The notes beneath the pieces were generated by a model. The model was not told the origin of the DNA and made no database searches. It was given only the letters and a program-made list of their open reading frames with translations. DNA of 64,000 nucleotides from Cochlodiniinecator piscidefendens (GTDB taxonomy: Bacteria > Pseudomonadota > Alphaproteobacteria > Rhodobacterales > Rhodobacteraceae), in NCBI RefSeq assembly GCF_011326755.1, contig NZ_JAAOIE010000003.1, positions 186,001 through 250,000 on the forward strand, written 5' to 3'. Shown here in pieces: positions 43,910 to 53,766 of the stretch; positions within the stretch are counted from its first letter, which is position 1; every line of letters starts with the position of its first letter. A program made the translations under genes and the position numbers.

Positions 43910-45826
43910 GTGGGAAACGCGAGAAACATCGCCTTTTGGGTTGTACTATTGGTGCTGATTGTTGCTTTGTTCAACTTGTTCAGCAACAATCAGTCCGGCC
44001 TGCAAAGCCGTTCAATCAGTTATTCTGATTTTATAACGGCGGTCGATAATGGAAACGTCGCCGGTGTGACATTGGATGGGGAACGCGTTGTTGTACGTGG
44101 AACCGATGGCCAGAACTACACCACTGTTCGGCCTCTGGAAGATGGAAACCTCACCGATCGCCTGATTGAAAAAAATGTTGCGGTCCAAGTGGAACAGCAA
44201 GAACAATCTGGTTTCTTCTCTTTGCTTACCTTGTTGTTACCTGTAGCGCTGTTGATTGGCTTTTGGTTCTTTATGATGAACCGGATGCAAGGCGGCGGCA
44301 AAGGCGGTGCGATGGGTTTTGGAAAATCCAAAGCTAAGATGCTAACTGAGCGCGCTGGTCGTGTGACATTTGATGATGTTGCTGGGATTGACGAAGCGAA
44401 AGAAGAGCTCGAAGAAATCGTTGAGTTTCTGCGTAACCCTCAGAAATTTTCTCGTCTTGGCGGTAAAATTCCAAAAGGGGCATTGCTCGTTGGTCCTCCG
44501 GGTACTGGTAAAACCTTGCTGGCGCGGGCGATTGCTGGTGAGGCAGGTGTGCCGTTCTTCACCATTTCGGGCTCTGATTTCGTCGAAATGTTTGTGGGTG
44601 TGGGCGCTTCTCGCGTGCGTGACATGTTCGAACAAGCAAAGAAAAATGCGCCTTGTATTGTATTCATCGATGAGATCGACGCCGTTGGCCGTTCTCGTGG
44701 TGCCGGTTACGGCGGCGGAAATGATGAACGTGAGCAAACATTGAACCAATTGCTGGTTGAGATGGACGGTTTCGAAAGCAACGAGGGGGTGATCATTCTC
44801 GCGGCAACCAACCGTCGCGACGTTCTGGACCCTGCGTTGCTGCGTCCGGGTCGTTTTGACCGTCAGGTGACAGTTCCAAACCCAGACATCAAAGGCCGTG
44901 AGAAGATATTGGGCGTGCATGCGCGCAAAACACCTTTGGGCCCAGACGTTGATCTGCGCATCATTGCGCGTGGTTCTCCCGGTTTCTCTGGTGCGGACCT
45001 TGCAAACCTCGTGAACGAGGCTGCGTTGATGGCTGCACGCGTTGGTCGTCGGTTTGTTACTATGGAAGATTTCGAAAACGCCAAAGATAAGGTCATGATG
45101 GGTGCCGAACGGCGATCTATGGTCCTTACGCCTGAGCAAAAAGAAATGACGGCCTATCATGAGGCTGGCCATGCGATCGTTGGTGTGTCCTTGCCGCTTT
45201 GCGATCCGGTCTATAAAGCGACAATCATTCCACGAGGTCAGGCTTTAGGTATGGTGATGAGCCTGCCCGAGATGGATCGTCTGAATTGGCACAAAGATCA
45301 ATGTGAGCAACGCATTGCGATGACCATGGCGGGTAAAGCGGCGGAAATTCGTAAATGGGGTGAAAGCCACGTTTCAAATGGCCCGTCTGGCGATATTCAA
45401 CAGGCTTCGAACCTTGCACGTGCGATGGTTATGCGTTGGGGCATGTCTGAAAAAGTTGGGAATATCGACTATGAACAGGCGCACGAAGGTTACATGGGCA
45501 ACGGCGCTGGTGGGTTTTCAGTATCTGCCGCGACGAAAGAGCTGATCGAAGAAGAAGTTAAGCTTTTGATCGATGCCGGCTATGATCGTGCGGTTCAAAT
45601 TCTTGAAGATAAAAACGAAGAGTTTGAACGTTTGGCGCAAGGCTTGTTGGAGTATGAAACCCTAACGGGTGAAGAAATCCAACGAGTCATTCGCGGAGAG
45701 CCGCCACAGTCAAATGATGACAATGACGATACCGATCAAGGTTCTGCACCAAGTGTTACGGCCATTCCGAAAACCAAGCCAAAACCAAAAACGGATGGTG
45801 GGCTTGAGCCGGAACCAACTTCGTAA
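43910..45826 (+). CDS. ftsH: ATP-dependent zinc metalloprotease FtsH
   Basis: A 638-residue inner-membrane AAA protease. Two N-terminal membrane helices (about 8-26 and 103-123) flank a small periplasmic domain; then Walker A ([15 protein letters not shown], about 194), Walker B ([16 protein letters not shown]), the SRH ([20 protein letters not shown]) and the zinc site [13 protein letters not shown] (about 418) with the third ligand in the following helix. GTG start at 43910 behind GAGGAGA. It degrades misfolded membrane proteins and regulatory substrates. A strong terminator follows. Confidence 0.97.
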   Translation: MGNARNIAFWVVLLVLIVALFNLFSNNQSGLQSRSISYSDFITAVDNGNVAGVTLDGERVVVRGTDGQNYTTVRPLEDGNLTDRLIEKNVAVQVEQQEQSGFFSLLTLLLPVALLIGFWFFMMNRMQGGGKGGAMGFGKSKAKMLTERAGRVTFDDVAGIDEAKEELEEIVEFLRNPQKFSRLGGKIPKGALLVGPPGTGKTLLARAIAGEAGVPFFTISGSDFVEMFVGVGASRVRDMFEQAKKNAPCIVFIDEIDAVGRSRGAGYGGGNDEREQTLNQLLVEMDGFESNEGVIILAATNRRDVLDPALLRPGRFDRQVTVPNPDIKGREKILGVHARKTPLGPDVDLRIIARGSPGFSGADLANLVNEAALMAARVGRRFVTMEDFENAKDKVMMGAERRSMVLTPEQKEMTAYHEAGHAIVGVSLPLCDPVYKATIIPRGQALGMVMSLPEMDRLNWHKDQCEQRIAMTMAGKAAEIRKWGESHVSNGPSGDIQQASNLARAMVMRWGMSEKVGNIDYEQAHEGYMGNGAGGFSVSAATKELIEEEVKLLIDAGYDRAVQILEDKNEEFERLAQGLLEYETLTGEEIQRVIRGEPPQSNDDNDDTDQGSAPSVTAIPKTKPKPKTDGGLEPEPTS

Positions 45827-45837
45827 AATATAGACGG

Positions 45838-45871
45838 AAAAAACACCGCGGAAATTTCCGCGGTGTTTTTT
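45838..45871. terminator. ftsH: Strong terminator after ftsH
   Basis: A perfect 17-bp-arm palindrome centred at 45854/45855 (AACACCGCGGAAA with TTTCCGCGGTGTT), flanked by A-run and T-run. It ends the tilS-ftsH transcript and could act in both directions. Confidence 0.9.
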
Positions 45872-45954
45872 TGTTTAGGATTTGTTTCGATAATTGCGCT
45901 TGCGCAGGTGCATGTTCCACCGCACAGTTTGGTATCGATTGCATAGGGATTGAG

Positions 45955-46536
45955 ATGCCAGTTTTTGAAAAAACGGAATTTATTGGTGAAATTGTTTGGC
46001 TGGGCTACGTCCCTGATCGGGAACAATCACTTAGGTCTATAGCGGTAGACAGACTAAAGGTAGCGTTCTCAGGCCCTTTGGGGGAAGCCCATGGTGGGTT
46101 AACTCGGCCATCTTGTGGTCGTGTTCGGGATTTCTATCCTTTGGGAACCGAAATTCGAAATACAAGGCAGCTTTCTGTTTTGTCAGCCGAAGAGCTTTCG
46201 CAAGTTGCTAGTGTTATGGGGGTGCCTAAATTGCAACCCGAAGATCTAGGTGCTTCATTAATACTGTCGGGATTACCTGATCTGACACATCTTCCCCCCA
46301 GCGCGCGATTGCAAACCGAAAGCGGCGTGACTTTGGTTGTTGATGTTGAAAACGCCCCTTGCCACCTACCTGCTAAATATATTGATGAAAGCCATGAAGG
46401 CAAAGGGCGCAGTTTTAAGTCGTCTGCGGTCGGTAGGCGCGGGATCACAGCTTGGATCGAAGCCGAGGGCGTGCTGGAGCTCGGGGAGCGCGTCAATTTG
46501 TTTGTCCCAACTCAAAGAGCGTGGCAATCAAGATAG
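45955..46536 (+). CDS. MOSC domain protein
   Basis: A 193-residue protein resembling MOSC (molybdenum cofactor sulfurase C-terminal) domains: IGEIVWLGYVPDRE at the start, AHGGLTRPSC, LGTEIRNTRQLSVLSAEEL, LQPEDLGASLILSGL, and VVDVENAPCHLPAKYID with the conserved cysteine that binds persulfide in the family. AGGGATTGAG ahead of ATG 45955 fixes the start. Likely sulfur transfer or N-oxide reduction chemistry; no partner gene nearby tells which. Confidence 0.75.
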   Translation: MPVFEKTEFIGEIVWLGYVPDREQSLRSIAVDRLKVAFSGPLGEAHGGLTRPSCGRVRDFYPLGTEIRNTRQLSVLSAEELSQVASVMGVPKLQPEDLGASLILSGLPDLTHLPPSARLQTESGVTLVVDVENAPCHLPAKYIDESHEGKGRSFKSSAVGRRGITAWIEAEGVLELGERVNLFVPTQRAWQSR

Positions 46537-46578
46537 GCTCTTCTGCGTAGGAAACCCCAAAATAGGTGTGCAATCGCG

Positions 46579-46597
46579 TACCGGGACGATTCCGGTA
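46579..46597. promoter_or_regulatory. Inverted repeat upstream of fhs
   Basis: TACCGG and CCGGTA separated by 7 nt, in the 149-nt gap between the MOSC gene and fhs. It could be an operator for fhs or part of a weak terminator; no T-run follows. Low confidence. Confidence 0.25.
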
Positions 46598-46685
46598 TTG
46601 GAAATGTCGGAAATGCAATGCTCATTTTCCAGAAGTCTAGATATCACAATGTCAGAAGACTCGCACATTTGATTCAGAGGAAGCC

Positions 46686-48362
46686 ATGGCATATAAGTCA
46701 GATATCGAAATCGCACGCGAAGCCAACAAAAAACCAATCCAAGAGATTGGCGCAAAGTTGGGCATCAACTCAGAGCACCTGCTGCCTTACGGCCACGACA
46801 AAGCAAAGGTTAGCCAAGAGTTTATCCAGTCTGTTCAAGGCAACGAAGACGGTAAATTGATCCTCGTTACTGCGATCAACCCGACACCAGCGGGTGAAGG
46901 TAAAACAACAACAACTGTTGGTTTGGGTGACGGTCTGAACCGTATTGGCAAAAAAGCAGCTGTTTGTATTCGCGAAGCTTCCCTCGGCCCATGCTTTGGC
47001 ATGAAAGGCGGCGCAGCGGGCGGCGGTTACGCCCAGGTTGTTCCAATGGAAGAAATGAACCTGCACTTCACAGGCGACTTCCACGCGATCACATCCGCGC
47101 ATAACCTTTTGTCTGCAATGATCGACAACCACATCTATTGGGGTAACTCACTAGAAATCGACACACGCCGTGTTGCATGGCGTCGTGTTGTTGACATGAA
47201 CGACCGCGCACTTCGTCAGATCACTGCGTCTTTGGGTGGCGTTTCCAACGGTTTCCCACGCGAAGCTGGTTTTGACATCACTGTTGCGTCTGAAGTTATG
47301 GCGATCCTTTGCTTGGCGCTTGACCTTGAAGATCTGCAAAAACGTCTGGGTGACATCATCGTTGCCTACCGTCGTGACCGTTCACCAGTATTCGCACGCG
47401 ACATCAAAGCAGACGGCGCTATGACCGTATTGCTGAAAGACGCGATGCAACCAAACCTCGTTCAAACACTGGAAAACAACCCAGCGTTCGTTCACGGTGG
47501 CCCATTCGCGAACATCGCACACGGCTGTAACTCCGTTATCGCAACTAAAACTGCGCTGAAAGTTGCAGACTACGTTGTGACCGAAGCAGGCTTTGGTGCT
47601 GACCTTGGCGCTGAGAAATTCATGAACATCAAATGCCGCAAAGCTGGCATTGCACCGTCTGCGGTTGTGCTTGTTGCAACTGTACGCGCGATGAAAATGA
47701 ATGGTGGCGTAGCGAAAGCTGATCTTGGTGGTGAAAATGTTGCGGCTGTAAACGATGGCTGCGCAAACCTTGGTCGTCACATCGAGAACTTGAAATCATT
47801 CGGTGTTCCTGTTGTTGTTGCAATCAACCACTTCGTGACCGACACCGACGCTGAAGTTCAGGCTGTAAAAGACTACGTAGCTTCACATGGTTCCGAAGCG
47901 ATCCTGTCCCAGCACTGGGAATTTGGTTCTAAAGGTTCCGAAGAACTGGCGACACGTGTTGCGGAAATCGTTGACGCGGACATGGCGAATTTTGCGCCTA
48001 TCTACCCTGATGATATGTCTTTGTTCGACAAAATCGACACCATCGCGAAACGTATCTATCGCGCTGATGAAGTTTTGGCCGACAAGAAAATCCGCGATCA
48101 GTTGAAAGCATGGGAAGACCAAGGCTACGGCAACTTGCCGGTTTGCATGGCGAAAACTCAGTACTCTTTCTCTACTGACCCATCTTTGCGCGGCGCGCCT
48201 ACAGGTCATTCTGTACCTGTTCGCGAAGTGCGTCTGTCAGCAGGTGCTGGTTTCATCGTTGCTATCTGCGGCGACATCATGACCATGCCTGGCCTACCAC
48301 GCGTACCTTCTGCTGAAGCAATCTGTCTAAATGACGATCTTCAGATCGAAGGTTTGTTCTAA
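46686..48362 (+). CDS. fhs: Formate-tetrahydrofolate ligase
   Basis: A 558-residue ATP-dependent enzyme converting formate and THF to 10-formyl-THF. [20 protein letters not shown] is the nucleotide-binding loop (about residues 60-80); [37 protein letters not shown] and [20 protein letters not shown] are family blocks. The full expected length is present. Codons are strongly biased to C- and T-ending forms, as in rpsD, implying high expression. AGAGGAAG precedes ATG 46686. With folD it moves one-carbon units between formate and methylene-THF. Confidence 0.96.
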   Translation: MAYKSDIEIAREANKKPIQEIGAKLGINSEHLLPYGHDKAKVSQEFIQSVQGNEDGKLILVTAINPTPAGEGKTTTTVGLGDGLNRIGKKAAVCIREASLGPCFGMKGGAAGGGYAQVVPMEEMNLHFTGDFHAITSAHNLLSAMIDNHIYWGNSLEIDTRRVAWRRVVDMNDRALRQITASLGGVSNGFPREAGFDITVASEVMAILCLALDLEDLQKRLGDIIVAYRRDRSPVFARDIKADGAMTVLLKDAMQPNLVQTLENNPAFVHGGPFANIAHGCNSVIATKTALKVADYVVTEAGFGADLGAEKFMNIKCRKAGIAPSAVVLVATVRAMKMNGGVAKADLGGENVAAVNDGCANLGRHIENLKSFGVPVVVAINHFVTDTDAEVQAVKDYVASHGSEAILSQHWEFGSKGSEELATRVAEIVDADMANFAPIYPDDMSLFDKIDTIAKRIYRADEVLADKKIRDQLKAWEDQGYGNLPVCMAKTQYSFSTDPSLRGAPTGHSVPVREVRLSAGAGFIVAICGDIMTMPGLPRVPSAEAICLNDDLQIEGLF

Positions 48363-48419
48363 GCAGTAGAATTCTTCGGGGACACGTATTAAGTCATGGT
48401 CAAACTCTCAGAGAGACAA

Positions 48420-48752
48420 ATGACAGATATGCGTGCCCCTAAAGATTGCTCTACGATGGCCGAGCTTCGCTTGGCCATCGATGCGTTAGACCAAGAGTTG
48501 GTTCAACTGTTGGTCAAACGCTCCACTTACATTGACCGCGCCGCTGAGCTGAAGTCTGAAAATGGCTGGCCTGCACGGATCCCTGATCGTGTCGAAGAAG
48601 TCGTTTCCAACGCTCGCCAAACTGCGCAAACCTCAGGGCTTGACCCGGATTTGGCCGAAACGCTTTGGCGTCCGCTGATCAATTGGTCCATTGCCCGCGA
48701 AGAAAACACGTTGGGGCCTGACACCCCAGCCGATTTAGGAGAGTCCGAATGA
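48420..48752 (+). CDS. Chorismate mutase (AroQ type)
   Basis: A 110-residue all-helical enzyme converting chorismate to prephenate. [20 protein letters not shown] is the N-terminal helix with the catalytic Arg; [20 protein letters not shown] and [20 protein letters not shown] give the remaining active-site positions. AGAGAGA precedes ATG 48420; ATG 48396 would add 8 residues. It sits between fhs and folD and overlaps folD by 4 nt, so aromatic synthesis and folate metabolism share a transcript. The hisC-tyrC pair for later steps is elsewhere in this window. Confidence 0.88.
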   Translation: MTDMRAPKDCSTMAELRLAIDALDQELVQLLVKRSTYIDRAAELKSENGWPARIPDRVEEVVSNARQTAQTSGLDPDLAETLWRPLINWSIAREENTLGPDTPADLGESE

Positions 48753-49642
48753 CCGCAAATATTATCGACGGCAAAGCCTTTGCTGGTACAGTCCGCGAAA
48801 AAGTGGCAGCACACGTTGCGCGCCTAAAAGAAGAAAACAACATTACACCTGGTCTGGCAGTTGTATTGGTTGGCGAAGACCCCGCGTCACAAGTTTACGT
48901 GCGCTCTAAGGGCAAACAGACTGTTGAAACTGGTATGAAATCCGTTGAGCATAAGCTTGACGTTGATACGTCTGAAGCCGATTTATTGGCGCTGATCGAC
49001 CAGTTGAACAACGATGAGACGATCCACGGTATTTTGGTTCAGCTTCCGTTGCCAAAACATCTGAACGAAGATTTGGTGATCAATTCTATCTCGCCAGCAA
49101 AAGACGTTGATGGTTTCCATATTTCCAATGTTGGTTTGTTGGGTACAGGACAGAAATCAATGGTACCTTGCACGCCGCTTGGTTGCTTGATGATGCTGCG
49201 TGATTATCACGGTTCTTTGTCTGGCCTGAATGCTGTTGTTATTGGTCGTTCAAATATTGTTGGTAAACCGATGGCGCAATTGCTCTTGGGTGATAGCTGC
49301 ACTGTGACCATCGCGCACTCACGCACCAAAGACCTCGAAGAAGTTGTGCGCCGCGCTGATATTGTTGTGGCTGCTGTTGGCCGCCCTGAAATGGTGCCGG
49401 GTAGCTGGATAGGAAAAGGCGCAACCGTAATCGACGTGGGCATCAACCGTATCGAAAAAGAAGATGGTAAAATGAAGCTGGTTGGCGACGTCGATTTTGC
49501 CAGTGTTTCTGAAGTTGCTGGAGCTATCACGCCTGTTCCGGGTGGTGTTGGTCCAATGACCATCGCATGCCTACTAGCAAATACGCTAACAGCGTGCTGC
49601 CGCGCGAATGGCCTGCAGGAACCCGAAGGTTTGACGGCCTAA
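48749..49642 (+). CDS. folD: Bifunctional methylene-THF dehydrogenase / methenyl-THF cyclohydrolase
   Basis: A 297-residue enzyme interconverting 5,10-methylene-, methenyl- and 10-formyl-THF with [18 protein letters not shown] holds the catalytic Lys; [39 protein letters not shown] and [18 protein letters not shown] are the FolD signatures. ATGA overlap with the chorismate mutase gene. A terminator follows. Confidence 0.96.
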   Translation: MTANIIDGKAFAGTVREKVAAHVARLKEENNITPGLAVVLVGEDPASQVYVRSKGKQTVETGMKSVEHKLDVDTSEADLLALIDQLNNDETIHGILVQLPLPKHLNEDLVINSISPAKDVDGFHISNVGLLGTGQKSMVPCTPLGCLMMLRDYHGSLSGLNAVVIGRSNIVGKPMAQLLLGDSCTVTIAHSRTKDLEEVVRRADIVVAAVGRPEMVPGSWIGKGATVIDVGINRIEKEDGKMKLVGDVDFASVSEVAGAITPVPGGVGPMTIACLLANTLTACCRANGLQEPEGLTA

Positions 49643-49664
49643 CCTGAAGCCGATAACAAAAACG

Positions 49665-49692
49665 AAACCAGCCCAAGTGGCTGGTTTTTTTG
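49665..49692 (+). terminator. folD: Intrinsic terminator after folD
   Basis: AAACCAGCC and GGCTGGTTT pair around CAAGT and run into a T-tract, about 23 nt after the folD stop. It ends the fhs / chorismate mutase / folD transcript. Confidence 0.85.
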
Positions 49693-49802
49693 TTTATAGG
49701 TGAAGTTTGGTTAAATGCTGTAATGTGGCTGGCGACAATACTCGGATTTCGACCGATCAAACAACGCAACGCGATTTGAGGTCATACTATCGTAGGGGGA
49801 TT

Positions 49803-49889
49803 TGGTGCCCAGGAGAGGACTCGAACCTCCACATCCTTGCGAATACTAGCACCTGAAGCTAGCGCGTCTACCAATTCCGCCACCTGGGC
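49803..49889 (-). tRNA. tRNA-Leu (anticodon CAG)
   Basis: The minus strand gives an 87-nt class II tRNA: acceptor GCCCAGG/CCTGGGC, D-arm GGCGGAATTGGTAGACGC, anticodon stem CTAGC/GCTAG around TTCAGGT (anticodon CAG), a long variable arm, T-loop GTTCGAGTC and encoded CCA. It reads leucine CUG codons. It is convergent with the folD operon. Confidence 0.95.
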
Positions 49890-50146
49890 AGGTGTCGTGA
49901 GCGGGACTTATCGCCCCGCTTCAGGCCGGTCAAGTGGATTCGCAGGGTTTGTGCCGCGAAAGCTGATAAAATCAATTGCGCCGCTAAGTCTAGCAGCATT
50001 TTGGGATACGGTTGTCGCTCCTCATTGACTTCTATTAATGGTTTTTGCGGGTTTTGCAGGCATCAAAGAAAAAACACTCAGGTTTGTTGCTTGTTCAGCC
50101 CGACGTCGGAGGGTATTCCTGTATCAACTGAATTTCGGAGGCACCT

Positions 50147-51133
50147 ATGTCTAAATTAGTTACCATCTACGGCGGGGCCGGATTTGTTGGTCGTTATATC
50201 GCACGTAAATTGGCCAAAGACGGCTGGCGTGTTCGTGTTGCTGTGCGCCGCCCAAATGAAGCGATACACGTCAAACCTTATGGAACGCCGGGGCAAGTCG
50301 AACCTGTGTTCTGCAATATTCGGAACGACGAATCCGTCCGGGCGGTTATGCAGGGCGCTGATGCGGTGGTGAATTGCGTCGGGATTCTAAATGAATCAGG
50401 CCGCAACAAATTTGACGCCGTGCAGCACGAAGGCGCAGAACGCATCGCACGTATCGCTGCGGCAGAAGGTGTGTCACGCCTTGTGCATGTCTCAGCGCTT
50501 GGCGCAGATGTAGACAGCGAAAGCGAGTATTCTAAATCTAAAGCTCTTGGCGAAGAAGGGGTGCTGCAGCACTTTGCTCAAGCCGTCATTTTACGCCCAT
50601 CGGTTATTTTTGGGGCCGAGGATCAATTCTTCAATCGCTTTGCGTCAATGTCTCGTATGGGGCCATTTCTACCGCTTGTAGGCGGTCGTACTAAATTTCA
50701 GCCGGTGCACGTGGAAGATGTTGCAAAGGCGGCTGTGGCTGGTGTTGAGGGACATGCAGCTGCAGGCATTTATGAATTGGGCGGCCCTGAAGTTAAGACC
50801 ATGAATGAGATGATGGAAGATATGTTAAACGTGATCCATCGTCGGAAAATTATTCTGAACCTTCCATTCTTTGCGGGATCCATTATCGCGCTGGCTGGCG
50901 ATGCCGTGCAGGCTGTTACGCTGGGCTTGGTTTCCAATGGAATTCTGACGCGGGATCAATTGAAGAACCTGCGTAAAGATAATGTTGTGTCTGAAGGGGC
51001 AAAGGGTTTTGCTGATTTGGGGATCGCACCGACGTCCTACGAAACAGTTCTGCCTGAATATTTGTGGCGGTATCGTCCGTCGGGCCAGTATGACGCGATA
51101 AAAGACTCAGCAAAAAATCTGCGGATGTCTTGA
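50147..51133 (+). CDS. Complex I NDUFA9-like NAD(P)-binding protein
   Basis: A 328-residue atypical SDR. TIYGGAGFVGRYIARKLAKD is the nucleotide-binding motif; VVNCVGILNESGRNKFDAVQ, LVHVSALGADVDSESEYSKS (the YxxxK equivalent) and KALGEEGVLQHF follow, then a C-terminal domain. The overall pattern matches the complex I NDUFA9 subunit family, an accessory protein of NADH dehydrogenase that may bind NADPH or a quinone-site lipid. GGAGG precedes ATG 50147. A terminator separates it from uppP. Confidence 0.88.
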   Translation: MSKLVTIYGGAGFVGRYIARKLAKDGWRVRVAVRRPNEAIHVKPYGTPGQVEPVFCNIRNDESVRAVMQGADAVVNCVGILNESGRNKFDAVQHEGAERIARIAAAEGVSRLVHVSALGADVDSESEYSKSKALGEEGVLQHFAQAVILRPSVIFGAEDQFFNRFASMSRMGPFLPLVGGRTKFQPVHVEDVAKAAVAGVEGHAAAGIYELGGPEVKTMNEMMEDMLNVIHRRKIILNLPFFAGSIIALAGDAVQAVTLGLVSNGILTRDQLKNLRKDNVVSEGAKGFADLGIAPTSYETVLPEYLWRYRPSGQYDAIKDSAKNLRMS

Positions 51134-51152
51134 ATTTAGGGATGTAGAATTG

Positions 51153-51184
51153 AAAAGCCCCTGCCTTCGCGGGGGCTTTTTTTA
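51153..51184. terminator. Terminator between the NDUFA9-like gene and uppP
   Basis: AAAAGCCCC pairs with GGGGCTTTT around a short loop, and a T-run follows on the plus strand. It lies between convergent genes; on the minus strand it directly follows the uppP stop and may serve it too. Confidence 0.8.
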
Positions 51185-51985
51185 TGCGTAGGCAATGTAG
51201 AGAAGTATGCCGCCTAATAGAATGCGGTAAATGACGTATGGGGTGAAGCTAACGCTGCGCAGTAGTTTCATCATGAGGCTCAGTGCAAATAGGGCAGCGA
51301 TGAACGAGAATACCGCAGCGATCGCCCCATTTTTTGCGGCCTCGACGTCAGCTGTCGCAATGACTTCTCCACCCAAAAGTACCGCTGAGGCAATGATTGT
51401 TGGAATGGACATAAGCATGGAGAGCTTAGCGCCGTCTTCGCGATTGTATCCGAGCATGCGTGCGCCTGTGATTGTTGTGCCCGAGCGAGATGAGCCGGGG
51501 ATCAACGCGACGACTTGCCATAGACCCATGATCATTGCGTCCTTTAAGGACCAGTCATTGGATGACTTGGTCGTTTCCCCTTTTTGGTCAGCAAAATAGA
51601 GCACAACCCCAAACACCATCATGCTCCAGCCAATCACCGCTGTGGAACGCATGGCGTCAGCAAGGCCAGTGACCTTTAATATAAGTCCAACGATGATGAC
51701 TGGAATAGTCGCCATCACGAGTAAAAATGCGAGCTTGGAGCCGGGCGTGTCGATTTTGCCTGATAGCAGTCGAGGGATGCCCGATAGGCCAAGCGCAACA
51801 TCTTTGTGGAAGAAGATCATTACAGCGAAAAGTGTGCCGATGTGCAGTGCGACATCTATGGTTTGACCTTGGTCTGCAAACCCAGTCAGCGCGGGAAGCA
51901 ATATAAGGTGGCCAGAAGAGGAAACTGGTAAAAATTCAGTAATGCCCTGGATAATGGCAATCAGAAAGAGGTGTAGAAATGTCAT
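51182..51985 (-). CDS. uppP: Undecaprenyl-diphosphatase UppP (BacA)
   Basis: A 267-residue polytopic enzyme that recycles undecaprenyl pyrophosphate for wall synthesis. QGITEFLPVSSSGHLILLPA near the N-terminus and PGSSRSGTTITGARMLGYNR in the middle are the two catalytic motifs (Glu, Ser and Arg). At least seven hydrophobic segments. The start at ATG 51985 (MTFLHLFLIAIIQG) matches the family; an upstream start at 52090 would add 35 residues without a membrane segment. Confidence 0.95.
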   Translation of the reverse strand: MTFLHLFLIAIIQGITEFLPVSSSGHLILLPALTGFADQGQTIDVALHIGTLFAVMIFFHKDVALGLSGIPRLLSGKIDTPGSKLAFLLVMATIPVIIVGLILKVTGLADAMRSTAVIGWSMMVFGVVLYFADQKGETTKSSNDWSLKDAMIMGLWQVVALIPGSSRSGTTITGARMLGYNREDGAKLSMLMSIPTIIASAVLLGGEVIATADVEAAKNGAIAAVFSFIAALFALSLMMKLLRSVSFTPYVIYRILLGGILLYIAYA

Positions 51986-52202
51986 GCGGGGTGTCCAATT
52001 GATTCGTGTGCCTAATCTATAGTCAAGAAAAATAGGGGAAAGGGGGTAAATAGGTAAGTTGTACTGCCGCAAAATAGAAGTTAAATTCATTCAAACCTAA
52101 TAAATTATGCAAATAAGTAAAATAAGGTCAGCATGGTTGACTTTTATTGCGCATGAAGGCAGTGTAGATGGGGGGGAGGATAGATTTTATGGAGATCAGC
52201 CA

Positions 52203-53636
52203 ATGGCGAAGCAGCGAATGCTCCAATTTGTGAACGTAGATCGGGATATGCCCGAGAAACGTGATGCGATTGAACGCAACAAAGATTTCGATGAAATCTA
52301 TCAAGAGTTCGCGGCGGCCAAAGCGGAAGAGCAGGCGAGCCGGTGTAGTCAATGTGGCGTGCCATACTGTCAGTCCCATTGCCCGTTGCACAATAATATT
52401 CCTGATTGGCTCCGTTTGACCGCCGAAGGGCGTTTGGAAGAAGCTTATCAAATGAGTCAAATGACCAACACCTTCCCAGAGATTTGTGGCCGTATCTGTC
52501 CACAGGATCGCCTGTGCGAAGGCAACTGTGTGATCGAGCAATCCGGCCACGGCACAGTTACAATCGGGTCTGTCGAAAAATACATTACCGATACCGCATG
52601 GGACAAAGGTTGGGTTCTTCCAGGCACCCCAAATGCCGAACGTGGCGAAAGTGTTGCGATCATTGGTGCAGGTCCCGGCGGGTTGGCCGCCGCTGATGTT
52701 CTGCGTCGTCAGGGCGTTCAGGTCACGGTTTATGACCGCTATGATCGGGCCGGTGGTTTGCTGACATATGGTATCCCGAGCTTTAAGCTGGAAAAAGACG
52801 TGGTGATGCGTCGGATCAATCAATTGGAGCAAGCGGGCGTCGAATTCGTGCTGAATTGCACGGTCGGCGAAGACATTTCTTTTGATGCTATTCGTGGCAA
52901 ACACGATGCAGTGGTGATCGCTACTGGCGTCTATAAAACAAGGGATCTGGAAGGTCCCGGCGCCGATGCCGACGGTATCGTGCGGGCGATTGATTATCTG
53001 ACGGCCAATAACCGCGTGAGCTTTGGCGATGAGGTCGAGGAATTCACGTCAGGTGAATTGAACGCGGCTGGTAAAAAGGTTGTGGTCATTGGCGGTGGTG
53101 ATACCGCTATGGATTGTGTGCGCACGGCTGTTCGCCAAGGTGCAACCAGTGTGAAATGTCTTTATCGTCGTGACCGGGCAAATATGCCGGGGTCCCAACG
53201 CGAAACACAAAACGCCGAAGAAGAGGGCGTGGAATTCGTTTGGTTGGCTGCGCCTAAGGGGTTCAGCGGTGATCCAGTTTCAGGTGTTACAGTTCAAAAA
53301 ATGCGTCTTGGGCAACCAGATGTCACAGGGCGTCAATCGCCTGAAGTGATTGAAGATGCCGATTATGTCGAAGAGGCTGACCTAGTTGTAAAAGCGCTTG
53401 GTTTTGAACCAGAAGATTTGCCAACACTATGGGGTGAAAAAGCGTTGGAAGTGACCCGTTGGGGCACTGTCAAAGCTGATTTCCGTACCCATGCAACCAG
53501 CCTAGATGGTGTGTATGCTGTAGGGGACATCGTGCGCGGTGCGTCGCTTGTTGTGTGGGCAATTCGGGATGGGCGCGAGGCCGCTGAGAGTGTTCTTAGC
53601 TATCTCAATCAAAGCACCAGCGTCGCCGCAGAATAG
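52203..53636 (+). CDS. gltD: Glutamate synthase (NADPH) small subunit
   Basis: A 477-residue flavoprotein. The N-terminal iron-sulfur region shows CSQCGVPYCQSHC and CGRICPQDRLCEGNC; FAD binding is IIGAGPGGLAAADVLRRQG (about 148), NADPH binding VVVIGGGDTAMDCVRTAVRQ, and YAVGDIVRGASLVVWAI near the end. It passes electrons from NADPH to GltB. GGAGA before ATG 52203 sets the start. It lies upstream of gltB with one extra gene between them. Confidence 0.95.
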   Translation: MAKQRMLQFVNVDRDMPEKRDAIERNKDFDEIYQEFAAAKAEEQASRCSQCGVPYCQSHCPLHNNIPDWLRLTAEGRLEEAYQMSQMTNTFPEICGRICPQDRLCEGNCVIEQSGHGTVTIGSVEKYITDTAWDKGWVLPGTPNAERGESVAIIGAGPGGLAAADVLRRQGVQVTVYDRYDRAGGLLTYGIPSFKLEKDVVMRRINQLEQAGVEFVLNCTVGEDISFDAIRGKHDAVVIATGVYKTRDLEGPGADADGIVRAIDYLTANNRVSFGDEVEEFTSGELNAAGKKVVVIGGGDTAMDCVRTAVRQGATSVKCLYRRDRANMPGSQRETQNAEEEGVEFVWLAAPKGFSGDPVSGVTVQKMRLGQPDVTGRQSPEVIEDADYVEEADLVVKALGFEPEDLPTLWGEKALEVTRWGTVKADFRTHATSLDGVYAVGDIVRGASLVVWAIRDGREAAESVLSYLNQSTSVAAE

Positions 53637-53683
53637 GGAGAAATCCGGGTTACACAAAGTATGCAGCAACTATGCATAAAGTG

Positions 53684-53705
53684 TATGGTTTTTATGCATA
53701 CGATT
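53684..53705. repeat. 22-bp dispersed repeat, copy 2
   Basis: Identical to 26846-26867. Here a second TATGCATA lies at 53671-53678, exactly 22 bp upstream of the one within this repeat (53693-53700), two helical turns apart. It sits 62 nt before the secreted protein gene that leads into gltB. Confidence 0.7.
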
Positions 53706-53766
53706 TTCCGTATCGTTTTGACCCGTTGGGGAAATATGTCAGTAATTGTGACCTGGAGACTGTAAA

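Noticed and set aside
44342-45172. 276-codon minus-strand frame
   Set aside because: Antisense to the FtsH ATPase domain, which is fully conserved on the plus strand.
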